Positions 24,889-33,772 of a stretch of DNA of 64,000 nt are shown in pieces; the first letter of the stretch is position 1; every line of letters starts with the position of its first letter. A program made the translations under genes and the position numbers. The notes below the pieces were generated by a model, which saw only the letters and a list, made by a program, of their open reading frames with translations, made no database searches and was not told the origin of the DNA. The stretch spans positions 71,693 through 135,692 of the forward strand of contig DDGL01000014.1 in assembly GCA_002337605.1 (NCBI GenBank), given 5' to 3'. Source of the DNA: Flavobacteriaceae bacterium UBA1903. Lineage in GTDB: Bacteria; Bacteroidota; Bacteroidia; Flavobacteriales; Flavobacteriaceae.

Positions 24889-26057
24889 CTATTGACTTTT
24901 AATAATTTTTCTATCTCGTCTACAATATCCCTCGCTGCATTTGGTTTTGCCAATTTCTTTATGTTTTCTGACAATTTTCGCTGTAGACCTTCATCTTTCA
25001 GCAATCCATCAAGGGTTGACTGAAATTTCTCGTCAGCTTCATTCTCCCGCAATAAAATCGCTGCATTTTTTTCTGAAATGGAACGTGCATTTTTAGTTTG
25101 ATGGTCTTCCGAAACATTAGGCGACGGAATAAAAATTACTGGCTTCCCCACAAGACACAATTCTGAAACCGACAATGCTCCCGCTCGTGAGATAATAACA
25201 TCTGCCGCTGCATACGCTAAATCCATTCTATTTAAAAAGGGATGTACTTGAATCCCCCCTCTAGCCTTCTTAACATAGGTGTTCTCGTATAGCTTCCCAC
25301 ATTGCCAGAGTACCTGAACATTTTCAGCTTTAAAATAATCCACCGCTTCATCTACTAATTCATTTATTTTTCTGGCGCCTAAACTTCCCCCTAACACCAA
25401 AATTGTTTTCAACCCGGAATTCAACTTAAAGTATTGCTGTGCTTCATTTCTTTTACTCGTTATTTCCAGTAAATCCTGACGCACCGGGTTACCCGTTACC
25501 ACTAACTTTTCAGCAGGAAAAAAACGCTCCATTGCGTCGTAGGCTACACAAATTTTGGCTACAGTTTTACTCAACCATTTGTTGGTAATTCCAGCGTGGC
25601 TGTTCTGTTCCTGAATGAGGCAAGGAATCTTTTTCCCGGAAGCCACTTTCAGTAAGGGAGCACTGGCGTAGCCACCCGTTCCAATGGCAGCATTGGGTTT
25701 AAATTTTCTTAGAATCTTTCTGCTTTTCAGTAAACTTGAAACCAGCTTGAAAGGGAACATTAAATTCTTAGCACTTAAGCTACGTTGCAGTCCTGAGATC
25801 CACAATCCTTCAATTCGGTATCCAGCTTGCGGCACTTTCTCCATTTCCATACGGTCGCTGGCACCCACAAAGAGAAATTCTGCTTTGGGATACCTGCTTT
25901 TTAACTCATTGGCAATGGCAATAGCAGGATAAATATGTCCCCCGGTGCCGCCACCGCTAATTATGAATCTATATGGTTGTTTTGTTTTGATGTTAATAGT
26001 TAATTTTAAAATTGTGAGGGAACACCCCCTCTGCCCCCCCTCAAGGGGAGAATTCAA
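24885..26057 (-). CDS. murG: UDP-GlcNAc--undecaprenyl-pyrophosphoryl-MurNAc-pentapeptide transferase MurG
   Basis: A glycosyltransferase of up to 390 residues that makes lipid II. Visible are FIISGGGTGGHIYPAIAIAN, LIQEQNSHAGITNK, VLGGSLGARKIN, and the donor site SRAGALSVSELCLVGKPVIFIP. The start is uncertain. No ATG or GTG lies between the ftsW stop and the conserved core, and the only standard start is TTG at 26057. That would put the translated GC-rich repeat (SPLEGGQRGCS) at the N-terminus. A non-standard ATT near 25997 would give a family-typical N-terminus (INIKTKQPYRFIISGGG). Confidence 0.94.
   Translation of the reverse strand: MNSPLEGGQRGCSLTILKLTINIKTKQPYRFIISGGGTGGHIYPAIAIANELKSRYPKAEFLFVGASDRMEMEKVPQAGYRIEGLWISGLQRSLSAKNLMFPFKLVSSLLKSRKILRKFKPNAAIGTGGYASAPLLKVASGKKIPCLIQEQNSHAGITNKWLSKTVAKICVAYDAMERFFPAEKLVVTGNPVRQDLLEITSKRNEAQQYFKLNSGLKTILVLGGSLGARKINELVDEAVDYFKAENVQVLWQCGKLYENTYVKKARGGIQVHPFLNRMDLAYAAADVIISRAGALSVSELCLVGKPVIFIPSPNVSEDHQTKNARSISEKNAAILLRENEADEKFQSTLDGLLKDEGLQRKLSENIKKLAKPNAARDIVDEIEKLLKVNS
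26018..26051. repeat. GC-rich palindromic repeat between ftsW and murG
   Basis: Contains CCCCTTGAGGGG and a C-run next to GGGAACACCC, sharply GC-rich in an AT-rich genome. Such CCCC-TTGA-GGGG elements, whose translation reads PLEGGQRG, are familiar intergenic repeats in flavobacteria. Only one copy is in this window. Confidence 0.6.
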
Positions 26058-26062
26058 TTAGT

Positions 26063-27262
26063 TTATATAGTTTCTGAAAGAATGTCTAATGGATTTTCCG
26101 TGAGTCCATCTTCTGTTTCTTTTCTTTGTATTTCTCTTTTTGCTGCAACGCTTAGCACCATTCCTAACGCCAGACATGTCATCCATATACTGGTACCCCC
26201 ACTACTAATTAAGGGTAATGTTTGCCCTGTTACAGGAAACAACTCTACCGCTACCGCCATATTTATGAGTGCCTGAAATACAATAGGCAGACCAACACCA
26301 ACCACCAGCAATTTCCCAAACATGGAGGTAGCTTTGTGGGCTACTACCACTAACCTAAACAATAATGCCAGGTATAAGAACATTAAAAACAAGCCACCTA
26401 CAAGGCCGAATTCTTCTACAATAATGGCGTAAATAAAATCGGATGAAGACTGGGGCAAAAAGTTTTTCTGAACACTCTTCCCGGGGCCTAACCCCGTGAC
26501 ACCACCCGATGCAATGGCAATTTTTGCTATTTCAATCTGATAGTCACCTTCAGTATCTTCTTTATCGGTAAAGTTTTCTATTCGACTCATCCACGTATCT
26601 ACCCGGTTACTAAATGCTCCCGGAAAAGCAATTGCCGTGAGAACAAAGAGTGCCAAGATCACAAATCCTGTTCCCAGCACAATCATTAAATAGCGTACTG
26701 GATACCCCCCTATAAACACCAATACAACCACCATAGCAAAAATGATAGCAGTGGTTGAAAAGTTTGCCGGAAGTATTAATGCTAGTACCAAAAAAACAGG
26801 CAACCACAAGGGCAGGAGCGTCTCTTTAAAAGTGACAGTTCTATCTTTGATACGACTTAAATAGCGTGCCACATACGTCATGAGTACAACTGCCGCCAAG
26901 GTAGATGTCTGGAAAGTAACCCCTACAAACGGAACCCGTATCCAACGGCTGGCGTTAGCGCCATCAATGGTGTTGCCTTGTGCCATTGTAAAAATTAACA
27001 ACAAGATAGCAACAGGTAAGGCAATTATGGAAAGTCCCTTAAAATAGTGGAACGGGATTTTGTGAACTCCATATAAAATAGCAAAACCCAGTAACAAATG
27101 TGCCAGATGTTTCAGTAAGAATTTAAACGTATTTCCATCGCCATACAAGTATGCCAGGTTGCTACTCGCACTGTATACGGGTAGGAACGAGAACAGCGCC
27201 AACAAGCCTGCTACGGCCCAAATGGCTTTATCTCCTTGTATGTTCTGGAAAAATTTTTTCAC
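26063..27262 (-). CDS. ftsW: Lipid II polymerase FtsW (SEDS family)
   Basis: A 399-residue inner-membrane protein with about 10 transmembrane helices. It polymerises glycan strands at the division site together with the transpeptidase FtsI. SEDS-type features include GDGNTFKFLLKHL near the start, DGANASRWIRVPFVGVTFQ, GDYQIEIAKIAIASGGVTGLGPGKS, QSSSDFIYAIIVEEFGLVGG and the late FPVTGQTLPLISSGGTS. Its position between murD and murG is the standard cluster order. A 116-bp gap to murD holds a small hairpin. Confidence 0.96.
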   Translation of the reverse strand: MKKFFQNIQGDKAIWAVAGLLALFSFLPVYSASSNLAYLYGDGNTFKFLLKHLAHLLLGFAILYGVHKIPFHYFKGLSIIALPVAILLLIFTMAQGNTIDGANASRWIRVPFVGVTFQTSTLAAVVLMTYVARYLSRIKDRTVTFKETLLPLWLPVFLVLALILPANFSTTAIIFAMVVVLVFIGGYPVRYLMIVLGTGFVILALFVLTAIAFPGAFSNRVDTWMSRIENFTDKEDTEGDYQIEIAKIAIASGGVTGLGPGKSVQKNFLPQSSSDFIYAIIVEEFGLVGGLFLMFLYLALLFRLVVVAHKATSMFGKLLVVGVGLPIVFQALINMAVAVELFPVTGQTLPLISSGGTSIWMTCLALGMVLSVAAKREIQRKETEDGLTENPLDILSETI

Positions 27263-27298
27263 TTTATTTTAGTTTTCTAAAATTGCTTTAGGTCTCGA

Positions 27299-27323
27299 CT
27301 GCCTGTCTGTCTCATTCAGGCAG
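27299..27323. repeat. Hairpin in the murD-ftsW gap
   Basis: CTGCCTG (27299-27305) and CAGGCAG (27317-27323) are perfect inverted repeats with an 11-nt spacer. No T tract follows on either strand, so this is probably a dispersed palindrome rather than a terminator. Confidence 0.45.
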
Positions 27324-27378
27324 ACGCTCAACCTGACGTTCATATTTCATATCTCAAATTTCACTTTCGTTTTGTTCC

Positions 27379-28713
27379 TTACAAATGCCTCACAGCTTCT
27401 TTAAACTGTCTTCCCCGATCTTCGTAATTTTCGAACAAATCGAAACTTGCGCAACACGGGCTTAACAATACCGTATCGTTACGCTCGGCTATTTTGTAAG
27501 CTACTTTTACCGCCTCTTCCATACCTGCTGTTTCTACTACCAAATCCACAATGTTGCCAAATGCCTGCTTTATTTTTTCATTATCCACACCCAAACAGAT
27601 AATGGCTTTTACTTTTTCATTTACCAGAGGCAACAATTCAGCGTAATCGTTTCCTTTATCCACCCCTCCAACGATCCAAACGGTGGGGCTTTCCATACTA
27701 TCCAGGGCATAAAATGTAGCGTTTACGTTCGTAGCCTTGCTATCGTTAATGTACATCACATTGTTTATTTTAAGGACTTTTTCCAAACGGTGCTCGACCC
27801 CCTGAAAGCTCTCCAGCGACTCACGAATGGTTGCTTTTCTTATTTTTAGCAATTTAGCCACGGTAGTAGCCGCCATTGCATTTTTTGTATTGTGTTGTCC
27901 TTGTAGACCTAATTGTGCGATTGGCATAGTAAGTTGGGTATTATTAATTGTTAGTATTATTTCGTTATTTTTTATATATGCGCCTTGTTGTACTTCATTT
28001 TTAAGTGAAAAAGGCAGTTTTTTTGCTTTAATCTCGTGATGTTGCAACCACTTATTTATTTCTGAATCATCCCCGTCGTAAATGAAATAATCATCCTCGG
28101 TCTGATTCATCGTTATTCTGAATTTAGCGTCGATATACTTCTCGTATTTGTAATCGTATCTATCTAAATGATCCGGACTCAGATTCGTTAAAACAGCAAT
28201 ATGCGGTGCAAAGGTTTCAATTCCGTCCAGTTGAAAACTACTCAACTCCAATACGAAGTTTTTATAGTTATTTTCTGAAACCTGCTCGGCAAAACTTTTA
28301 CCAATGTTTCCTCCTAAGGCAACATTTAACTCGTCTTTCAGTAAAGCGTAAATCAAGCTTGCCGTAGTTGTTTTCCCATTGCTTCCTGTAACGCCTACAA
28401 TCGTAGCTTCAGTAAATTGTGAAGCAAACTCGATCTCTGAAATGACCTGTACTTCATGCTGCTTCAACGTTTGTACGAGAGGTGCTTTATCGGGAATTCC
28501 CGGGCTTTTCATTACCACGTCTGCGTTTAGGATCTTGGCTTCTGTATGCCCCCCTTCTTCCCAGTCCAGTTCATGATGTATAAGAACTTGTTTGTACTTT
28601 TCCTTTATAGTTCCGAAGTCTGAAACAAAAACTTCAAAACCTTCACGTTTACCCAGGATAGCTGTCCCTACACCACTTTCTCCTCCTCCTAATATGACTA
28701 ATCGCTTACTCAT
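27379..28713 (-). CDS. murD: UDP-N-acetylmuramoylalanine--D-glutamate ligase
   Basis: A 444-residue Mur ligase adding D-Glu to UDP-MurNAc-L-Ala. Seen: RLVILGGGESGVGTAIL at the N-terminus, the ATP loop GVTGSNGKTTTASLIY, LTNLSPDHLDRYDYKYEKY, GVEHRLEKVLKINNVMYINDSKATN, and VLLSPCCASFDLFENYEDRGRQF at the end. All are typical of MurD. It follows mraY by 35 bp. Confidence 0.97.
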   Translation of the reverse strand: MSKRLVILGGGESGVGTAILGKREGFEVFVSDFGTIKEKYKQVLIHHELDWEEGGHTEAKILNADVVMKSPGIPDKAPLVQTLKQHEVQVISEIEFASQFTEATIVGVTGSNGKTTTASLIYALLKDELNVALGGNIGKSFAEQVSENNYKNFVLELSSFQLDGIETFAPHIAVLTNLSPDHLDRYDYKYEKYIDAKFRITMNQTEDDYFIYDGDDSEINKWLQHHEIKAKKLPFSLKNEVQQGAYIKNNEIILTINNTQLTMPIAQLGLQGQHNTKNAMAATTVAKLLKIRKATIRESLESFQGVEHRLEKVLKINNVMYINDSKATNVNATFYALDSMESPTVWIVGGVDKGNDYAELLPLVNEKVKAIICLGVDNEKIKQAFGNIVDLVVETAGMEEAVKVAYKIAERNDTVLLSPCCASFDLFENYEDRGRQFKEAVRHL

Positions 28714-28748
28714 GTTTCGCTCTCAAAGGCGTAAAGACGCCAGGGTTT

Positions 28749-29981
28749 TTATCTGATTTTTAAAGTAACGATGGTTAAAATCGCCAGGAAAATCCCAACG
28801 ATCCAGAATCGTGTTACAATTTTACTTTCATGAAATCCTTTTACCTGATAGTGATGGTGTAAGGGTGACATTCTGAAAATTCTACGGCCCTCACCAAATC
28901 TTTTGCGGGTGTATTTAAACCAACCCACCTGCAGCACTACTGAAAAATTTTCCATTAAGAAAATTCCGCAAAGCACAGGAATCAGTAATTCTTTCCGTAT
29001 GATAATGGCAATTACTGCGATGATACCACCTATGGTTAAGCTTCCCGTATCGCCCATAAAAACCTGTGCGGGATAGGCGTTGTACCATAAAAACCCAATG
29101 AGCGCTCCCACAAATGCTGTTATAAATATGGTGACCTCGCCTGTATTGGGGATAAACATTACGTTTAAATAATCACTAAAAACCGCGTTCCCTGAAACCC
29201 ATGCAAACAGCGCCAAGGTAACAGCAACAATAGCTGAGGAGCCCGCCGCCAGACCATCGATACCATCGGTTAGATTAGCTCCATTGGAAACTGCAGTAAT
29301 GATAAAGATGACAATTGGGATAAAAATTAACCACACATAATCCTTTGAATTTTCACCAGTCCAGCTTATTAAGGATTCGTAATTAAATTCATTTTCTTTT
29401 ACAAAAGGAATGGTGGTTTGCAACGATTTTTCAGAATCAAAAAATTCTATGGGTGAGTTTTGTGTGATCTCTTCTTGAGAATTTACAGGGTTTATCTTTT
29501 CACGTTTAATGGTAACATCGGGATGGAAAAACATCACAGCACCCACGAAAATTCCCAAACCTACTTGGCCAATGATCTTGAACTTTCCAGGAAGCCCGGC
29601 TTTGTCTTTTTTAAACTTTTTTAAATAATCATCCAGAAACCCTATCGCCCCCATCCAAATGGTAGTTACAATAAGCATGATCACATAAATGTTTTCCAGC
29701 TTTGCGAATAACAATACAGGTACGAGTGTCGCTAAAATAATGATCAAGCCTCCCATTGTAGGAGTTCCGGCCTTTTCGTTCTGTCCCTCCAAACCAAGAT
29801 CGCGAATTTGCTCACCCATTTGTTTCCGTTGGAGGATTCTGATAATTTTTTTACCAAAAATTGTAGCGATAATCAAAGAGAAGATAATCGCTAGGGCTGC
29901 CCGAAAGGTGATAAACCCAAAAAGACTCGCCCCAGGTATTTGGTAGTTTTGTTCCAAAAATTCGAATAAGTAGTATAGCAT
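28749..29981 (-). CDS. mraY: Phospho-MurNAc-pentapeptide transferase MraY
   Basis: A 410-residue polytopic inner-membrane enzyme that transfers phospho-MurNAc-pentapeptide to undecaprenyl phosphate, making lipid I. Motifs: GTPTMGGLIIILATL, FLDDYLKKFKKDKAGL, NGANLTDGIDGLAAG, AYPAQVFMGDTGSL and MSPLHHHYQ. It is 50 residues longer than the E. coli enzyme because of an insertion around residues 155-215, a hydrophilic segment between membrane helices. The start is 1 nt after the murE stop. Confidence 0.97.
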   Translation of the reverse strand: MLYYLFEFLEQNYQIPGASLFGFITFRAALAIIFSLIIATIFGKKIIRILQRKQMGEQIRDLGLEGQNEKAGTPTMGGLIIILATLVPVLLFAKLENIYVIMLIVTTIWMGAIGFLDDYLKKFKKDKAGLPGKFKIIGQVGLGIFVGAVMFFHPDVTIKREKINPVNSQEEITQNSPIEFFDSEKSLQTTIPFVKENEFNYESLISWTGENSKDYVWLIFIPIVIFIITAVSNGANLTDGIDGLAAGSSAIVAVTLALFAWVSGNAVFSDYLNVMFIPNTGEVTIFITAFVGALIGFLWYNAYPAQVFMGDTGSLTIGGIIAVIAIIIRKELLIPVLCGIFLMENFSVVLQVGWFKYTRKRFGEGRRIFRMSPLHHHYQVKGFHESKIVTRFWIVGIFLAILTIVTLKIR

Positions 29982-29982
29982 C

Positions 29983-31449
29983 TTATTTATTTAGGGCGGT
30001 TAATAGTTCATTTACAATCTTGAAATCATCAAAATCGGTTCTTTTTCCATTTATTTCCTGATAAGTCTCATGGCCTTTTCCTGCAATAAGAATAATATCA
30101 TTTGCTTCAGCTAGCTGGCAGGCCGTTTTAATAGCTTGCTTTCTATTTGAAATCGCTACGGTTTTTTTATAATTTTCCGGCGACACTCCTTTCTCCATGT
30201 CTTCGATTATGGATTCGGGGTTTTCGGTACGCGGATTGTCACTTGTAAAAATGGCCTTAGTACTTAATTGGGAAGCAATGTGTGCCATTTTTGGTCTTTT
30301 GGTCGTGTCTCTGTCACCGCCACAACCCACTACAGTTATTAATTGCTCATTGCCCGTACGAATAGCGTTTATTGTTTCCAGCACGTTTTTTAAAGCATCT
30401 GGTGTGTGTGCATAATCTACTATGGCAGTTACTTTTTTGGCTGATGAAATTGTAAACTGAAACCTTCCATCTACACTCTCCAGAGCACTTATTAGTTGCA
30501 ATGTTTCCATTTGTTCCAACCCGAGTAATTCGGCTGTCGCATAAATGGCCAAAAGATTGTAAGCGTTAAAACTTCCAATAAGCTTAGCCCATAGTTCGTT
30601 GTTGTTGATTTTCAACAATAAACCAGAAAACTGATTTTCCAGAATCTGTGCTTTATAGTCTGCATAGCTTTTCAGGCCGTAGGTGTATTTTTTGGCCAAT
30701 GTATTTTGCAGCATCACGCTTCCATTCTTATCGTCAGCATTCACCAAAGCGAAGGCATTTTTAGGAAGCTCGTCAAAAAACTTCTTTTTTACATCTCTAT
30801 ACTCTTTGAAATCTTTATGGTAATCCAGGTGCTCATGACTTAAATTGGTGAAAATTCCACCTGTAAAATAAAGCCCTTCCGTTCGTTTCTGATGAATTCC
30901 GTGACTACTCACTTCCATAAAGCAGAACTCTACGCCGGCGCCTACCATTTCTGCTAAATACTTATTTATGGTAATACTATCTGGTGTGGTATGAGTTGCT
31001 TTATATTCTTTTTTACCTACTTTTATTTTTACCGTAGAAAGTAAACCACACTCAAATCCGGCATCGGTAAACAGGTTATAAAGTAAGGTTGAAATAGTTG
31101 TTTTTCCGTTGGTACCAGTAACACCAATGAGTTTTAAACTTTCTGAAGGGTTTCCATAAAAATTGGCTGCCAGTACTGCCATCGCCTGCTTGCTGTCTGC
31201 TACTTGTACATAGGTCACCCCATTTACTATTTGAGCTGGCATTGTCTCGCATATTACGGCAAGGGCTCCTTGATCTACTGCTGTTTTTATATAGTCGTGA
31301 CCATCACTCAAGGCACCCTTAATAGCTATAAAGACATCATCCAAACCTACACTTCGACTATCAAAATGAAGGTCACGAATGGTCACCCCCGTGTTGCCTA
31401 CCACTTTTTCTAGGGTTACTTTATAGAGTATGTCACGTAGTACAATCAC
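29983..31449 (-). CDS. murE: UDP-MurNAc-tripeptide synthetase MurE (meso-diaminopimelate type)
   Basis: A 488-residue Mur ligase adding the third stem-peptide residue. The ATP loop is GVTGTNGKTTISTLLYNLF, with THTTPDSITINKYLAEMV and EVSSHGIHQKR in the central domain. The C-terminal DNPRTENP carries the DNPR motif that selects meso-diaminopimelate over lysine, so this cell wall should be DAP-type. The GKGHETYQ motif follows. The start overlaps the ftsI stop by 4 nt. Confidence 0.97.
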   Translation of the reverse strand: MIVLRDILYKVTLEKVVGNTGVTIRDLHFDSRSVGLDDVFIAIKGALSDGHDYIKTAVDQGALAVICETMPAQIVNGVTYVQVADSKQAMAVLAANFYGNPSESLKLIGVTGTNGKTTISTLLYNLFTDAGFECGLLSTVKIKVGKKEYKATHTTPDSITINKYLAEMVGAGVEFCFMEVSSHGIHQKRTEGLYFTGGIFTNLSHEHLDYHKDFKEYRDVKKKFFDELPKNAFALVNADDKNGSVMLQNTLAKKYTYGLKSYADYKAQILENQFSGLLLKINNNELWAKLIGSFNAYNLLAIYATAELLGLEQMETLQLISALESVDGRFQFTISSAKKVTAIVDYAHTPDALKNVLETINAIRTGNEQLITVVGCGGDRDTTKRPKMAHIASQLSTKAIFTSDNPRTENPESIIEDMEKGVSPENYKKTVAISNRKQAIKTACQLAEANDIILIAGKGHETYQEINGKRTDFDDFKIVNELLTALNK

Positions 31450-33449
31450 GATAATGTTAGTATAATGGTTTGTCCTATTTTTACTGGCTCTCCCGAGGCA
31501 ATAGATTGATCCCTTACAGATCCATTGCCTTCAATTTTTACCTTTAACCCCATGTTTTCAAGTAATGAGACCGCATCCATTCCTGCCATTCCTTTCACAT
31601 TGGGTATTTTGTTGTAACGTTTTTGCGCTTTTATATAGTAGTTTTCAAAATCTTTACTAAAGGTTGAGTCTACTGCATGTATATTAGCTACTTCTGCTTT
31701 TAAAGGGGAATCTGTAAAAATCTTCTGAGCAATTCTTTTAAAGACCGGCCCTGTCACGTCTGCTCCGTAGTATCCTTTTTTGGTACTGGGCTTGTGAATA
31801 ACCACAATACAGGAATATTTAGGATTTTCGGCTGGAAAATAGCCAGCGAACGAAGACACATATTTTCTATCTTTATTCCACGCTACGATGTTGGCGTAAT
31901 CGGTTCTGGCAGTTCCTGTTTTTCCTGCCATAGAGAAATTTTCAGAATACAGGCTTTTTCCTGTACCGCGCTTTACGATGTTTTTTAAGATCTCCTGAAT
32001 CTTTTTTATGGTAGTTTCTGAAGCTATTTGTTCGTTCAGCACTTCCGTTTCAAAAACTTCAACCTGCTCCTTCCACGAACGAATTTCTTTGATAAATTGT
32101 GGTTTTACCATTTTCCCTTTGTTTGCAATAGCATTATAGAATGTCAAAATTTGAAGCGGTGTCATTCGTAAATTATATCCATATGAAATGGACGGCAATG
32201 CATTTCGACTCCAAAGCGCATCTCCTTCTTCTGGGATTACAGGCTTGCCTTCTCCTTTAATAGGAATTCCAATACGCTCACCGAGCCCCCACTCTTTTAC
32301 CTGGTCTGTGAATTTCTTGGGATTTTTTTTATAAGCATCGTCAATTAATTGTGCCAAACCAATGTTTGAAGAAACCTCCAGCGCTCTGGCTGCTGAAATC
32401 TTACCAAAACCACCTCTCTTTGAGTCGGAAATGGTTCTTCCATAAATTTTAAAACGACCTTCTTTTGTATCTACCACTGTTGACGTATCTATCACTTTAT
32501 GTTCTAAAGCAACTGTAAGAGCAACTGTTTTGAACGTGGAACCAGGCTCTGCACTTTCGCCTACCGCATAATTTAAACGCTCATAAAAGCTGCCATTTCT
32601 ACTTCTTCCTAAATTTGAAACAGCTTTAATTTCGCCAGTTTCCACTTCCATTACAATGACACACCCGTGGTCTGCCTCATAAAACTCTAGCTGTTTCAAC
32701 AATGCGTGATGCGCAATATCCTGAATGTTTACATCTATGGTTGAAACAATATCGTATCCATCCTGAGGTTCTACTTCGTTTTCGTCATACACTGGTTTCC
32801 ACTGGCCTTTGGCAATTTTTTGCTTGAGGCGTTTTCCTTGTTTGCCACTCAACATTTCATGAAAGGCTCCTTCTAAACCAACTGCATAATATCCAGGGTT
32901 TTCACGATCCTCATTTCCAACCAAACGTGCACCTATTTTACCCATAGGGTGCTCCCGAACGGTTTTTTGAGACACGATAATCCCCCCTCGGTAAGGCCCT
33001 TTATTTAGCAACGGCATTTGCTTGACCTTTTTATATTCTGAATACCCGAGGTTCTTAGCCAGAAGCAAATAGCGATTTTTAGTAGCTCTCGCCTTACGCA
33101 ACAGGTTTTGATAATACGATGCAGACTTCCCGAATTGCTTACTAAGTTCTTTTGAAAGCGGCACCAGATTTTCTTTGAAGTCTTCTGAAGAAACTGTCAC
33201 AGCGTCAAAACGGATATCATATTTAGGCACCGAACTGGCCAACAAACTGCCGTCGTCTGCGTATACATTCCCCCTATTAGCAGGAATTGTAAAGTTTTGA
33301 GTTGTATTTTTCTGGGCGAGATCCCGATATTTATCTCCTTCAACAAATTGGATATCGGCCATTTTAATAGCAATCAACAACGCAAAGAGGAACATACCTC
33401 CAGCGATAAAATATAAGCGGTTCAATATGTTTTTCTCTCTTTCGGCCAC
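31446..33449 (-). CDS. ftsI: Division transpeptidase FtsI (PBP3) with PASTA domain
   Basis: A 667-residue class B penicillin-binding protein with an N-terminal transmembrane helix (about residues 10-30), a dimerisation domain, and the transpeptidase motifs GSTFK (active Ser), SSN and KTGTA. A C-terminal PASTA domain (NVKGMAGMDAVSLLENMGLK) ends the protein. The start is GTG at 33449: an in-frame ATG at 33512 would overlap ftsL by 59 nt, whereas GTG yields MAEREKNILNRLYF 4 nt after the ftsL stop. It works with FtsW to crosslink septal peptidoglycan. Confidence 0.94.
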   Translation of the reverse strand: MAEREKNILNRLYFIAGGMFLFALLIAIKMADIQFVEGDKYRDLAQKNTTQNFTIPANRGNVYADDGSLLASSVPKYDIRFDAVTVSSEDFKENLVPLSKELSKQFGKSASYYQNLLRKARATKNRYLLLAKNLGYSEYKKVKQMPLLNKGPYRGGIIVSQKTVREHPMGKIGARLVGNEDRENPGYYAVGLEGAFHEMLSGKQGKRLKQKIAKGQWKPVYDENEVEPQDGYDIVSTIDVNIQDIAHHALLKQLEFYEADHGCVIVMEVETGEIKAVSNLGRSRNGSFYERLNYAVGESAEPGSTFKTVALTVALEHKVIDTSTVVDTKEGRFKIYGRTISDSKRGGFGKISAARALEVSSNIGLAQLIDDAYKKNPKKFTDQVKEWGLGERIGIPIKGEGKPVIPEEGDALWSRNALPSISYGYNLRMTPLQILTFYNAIANKGKMVKPQFIKEIRSWKEQVEVFETEVLNEQIASETTIKKIQEILKNIVKRGTGKSLYSENFSMAGKTGTARTDYANIVAWNKDRKYVSSFAGYFPAENPKYSCIVVIHKPSTKKGYYGADVTGPVFKRIAQKIFTDSPLKAEVANIHAVDSTFSKDFENYYIKAQKRYNKIPNVKGMAGMDAVSLLENMGLKVKIEGNGSVRDQSIASGEPVKIGQTIILTLS

Positions 33450-33453
33450 CGCG

Positions 33454-33771
33454 CTACTGTTGTTTTGTAATACTAATTTTTTGAGGAGGCGTTTCGCTGG
33501 GTTCCAATCCACGCGACGCCATTGCCTTTGTTATTTTACTTTCCATCTTAGTTTGCGTCACTAATTTCCGCACATCTAAGTATTCACTTTTCAATTCTTT
33601 TACATCGTTATTCAATTTTGAAATTCGATGTACTTTTTTATCTGCCATATGGCTGCTTCCAATCATAATTAAAGCCAGCAAACTCAAAAAGATAATGAAG
33701 CGCCAGTTTTTAAAGGCGTCGTCACTAACCAAGAATCTTCCTTTTAATAGGTTGTAGAAGCTTTTTTTCAT
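33454..33771 (-). CDS. ftsL: FtsL-like cell division protein
   Basis: A 105-residue bitopic protein with a basic N-terminus, one transmembrane helix (about residues 25-42, FIIFLSLLALIMIGS) and a coiled-coil-like segment (VHRISKLNNDVKELKSEYLD). Sequence similarity to proteobacterial FtsL is low. The assignment rests on topology, size and position between rsmH and ftsI. The ATG at 33771 is chosen because it begins 2 nt past the rsmH stop codon and gives MKKSFYNLLKG, a usual Bacteroidetes start. Confidence 0.85.
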   Translation of the reverse strand: MKKSFYNLLKGRFLVSDDAFKNWRFIIFLSLLALIMIGSSHMADKKVHRISKLNNDVKELKSEYLDVRKLVTQTKMESKITKAMASRGLEPSETPPQKISITKQQ

Positions 33772-33772
33772 T

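Noticed and set aside
26018..26051. G-quadruplex in the murG leader
   Set aside because: There are too few separate G-runs on one strand, and the palindrome explains the composition.
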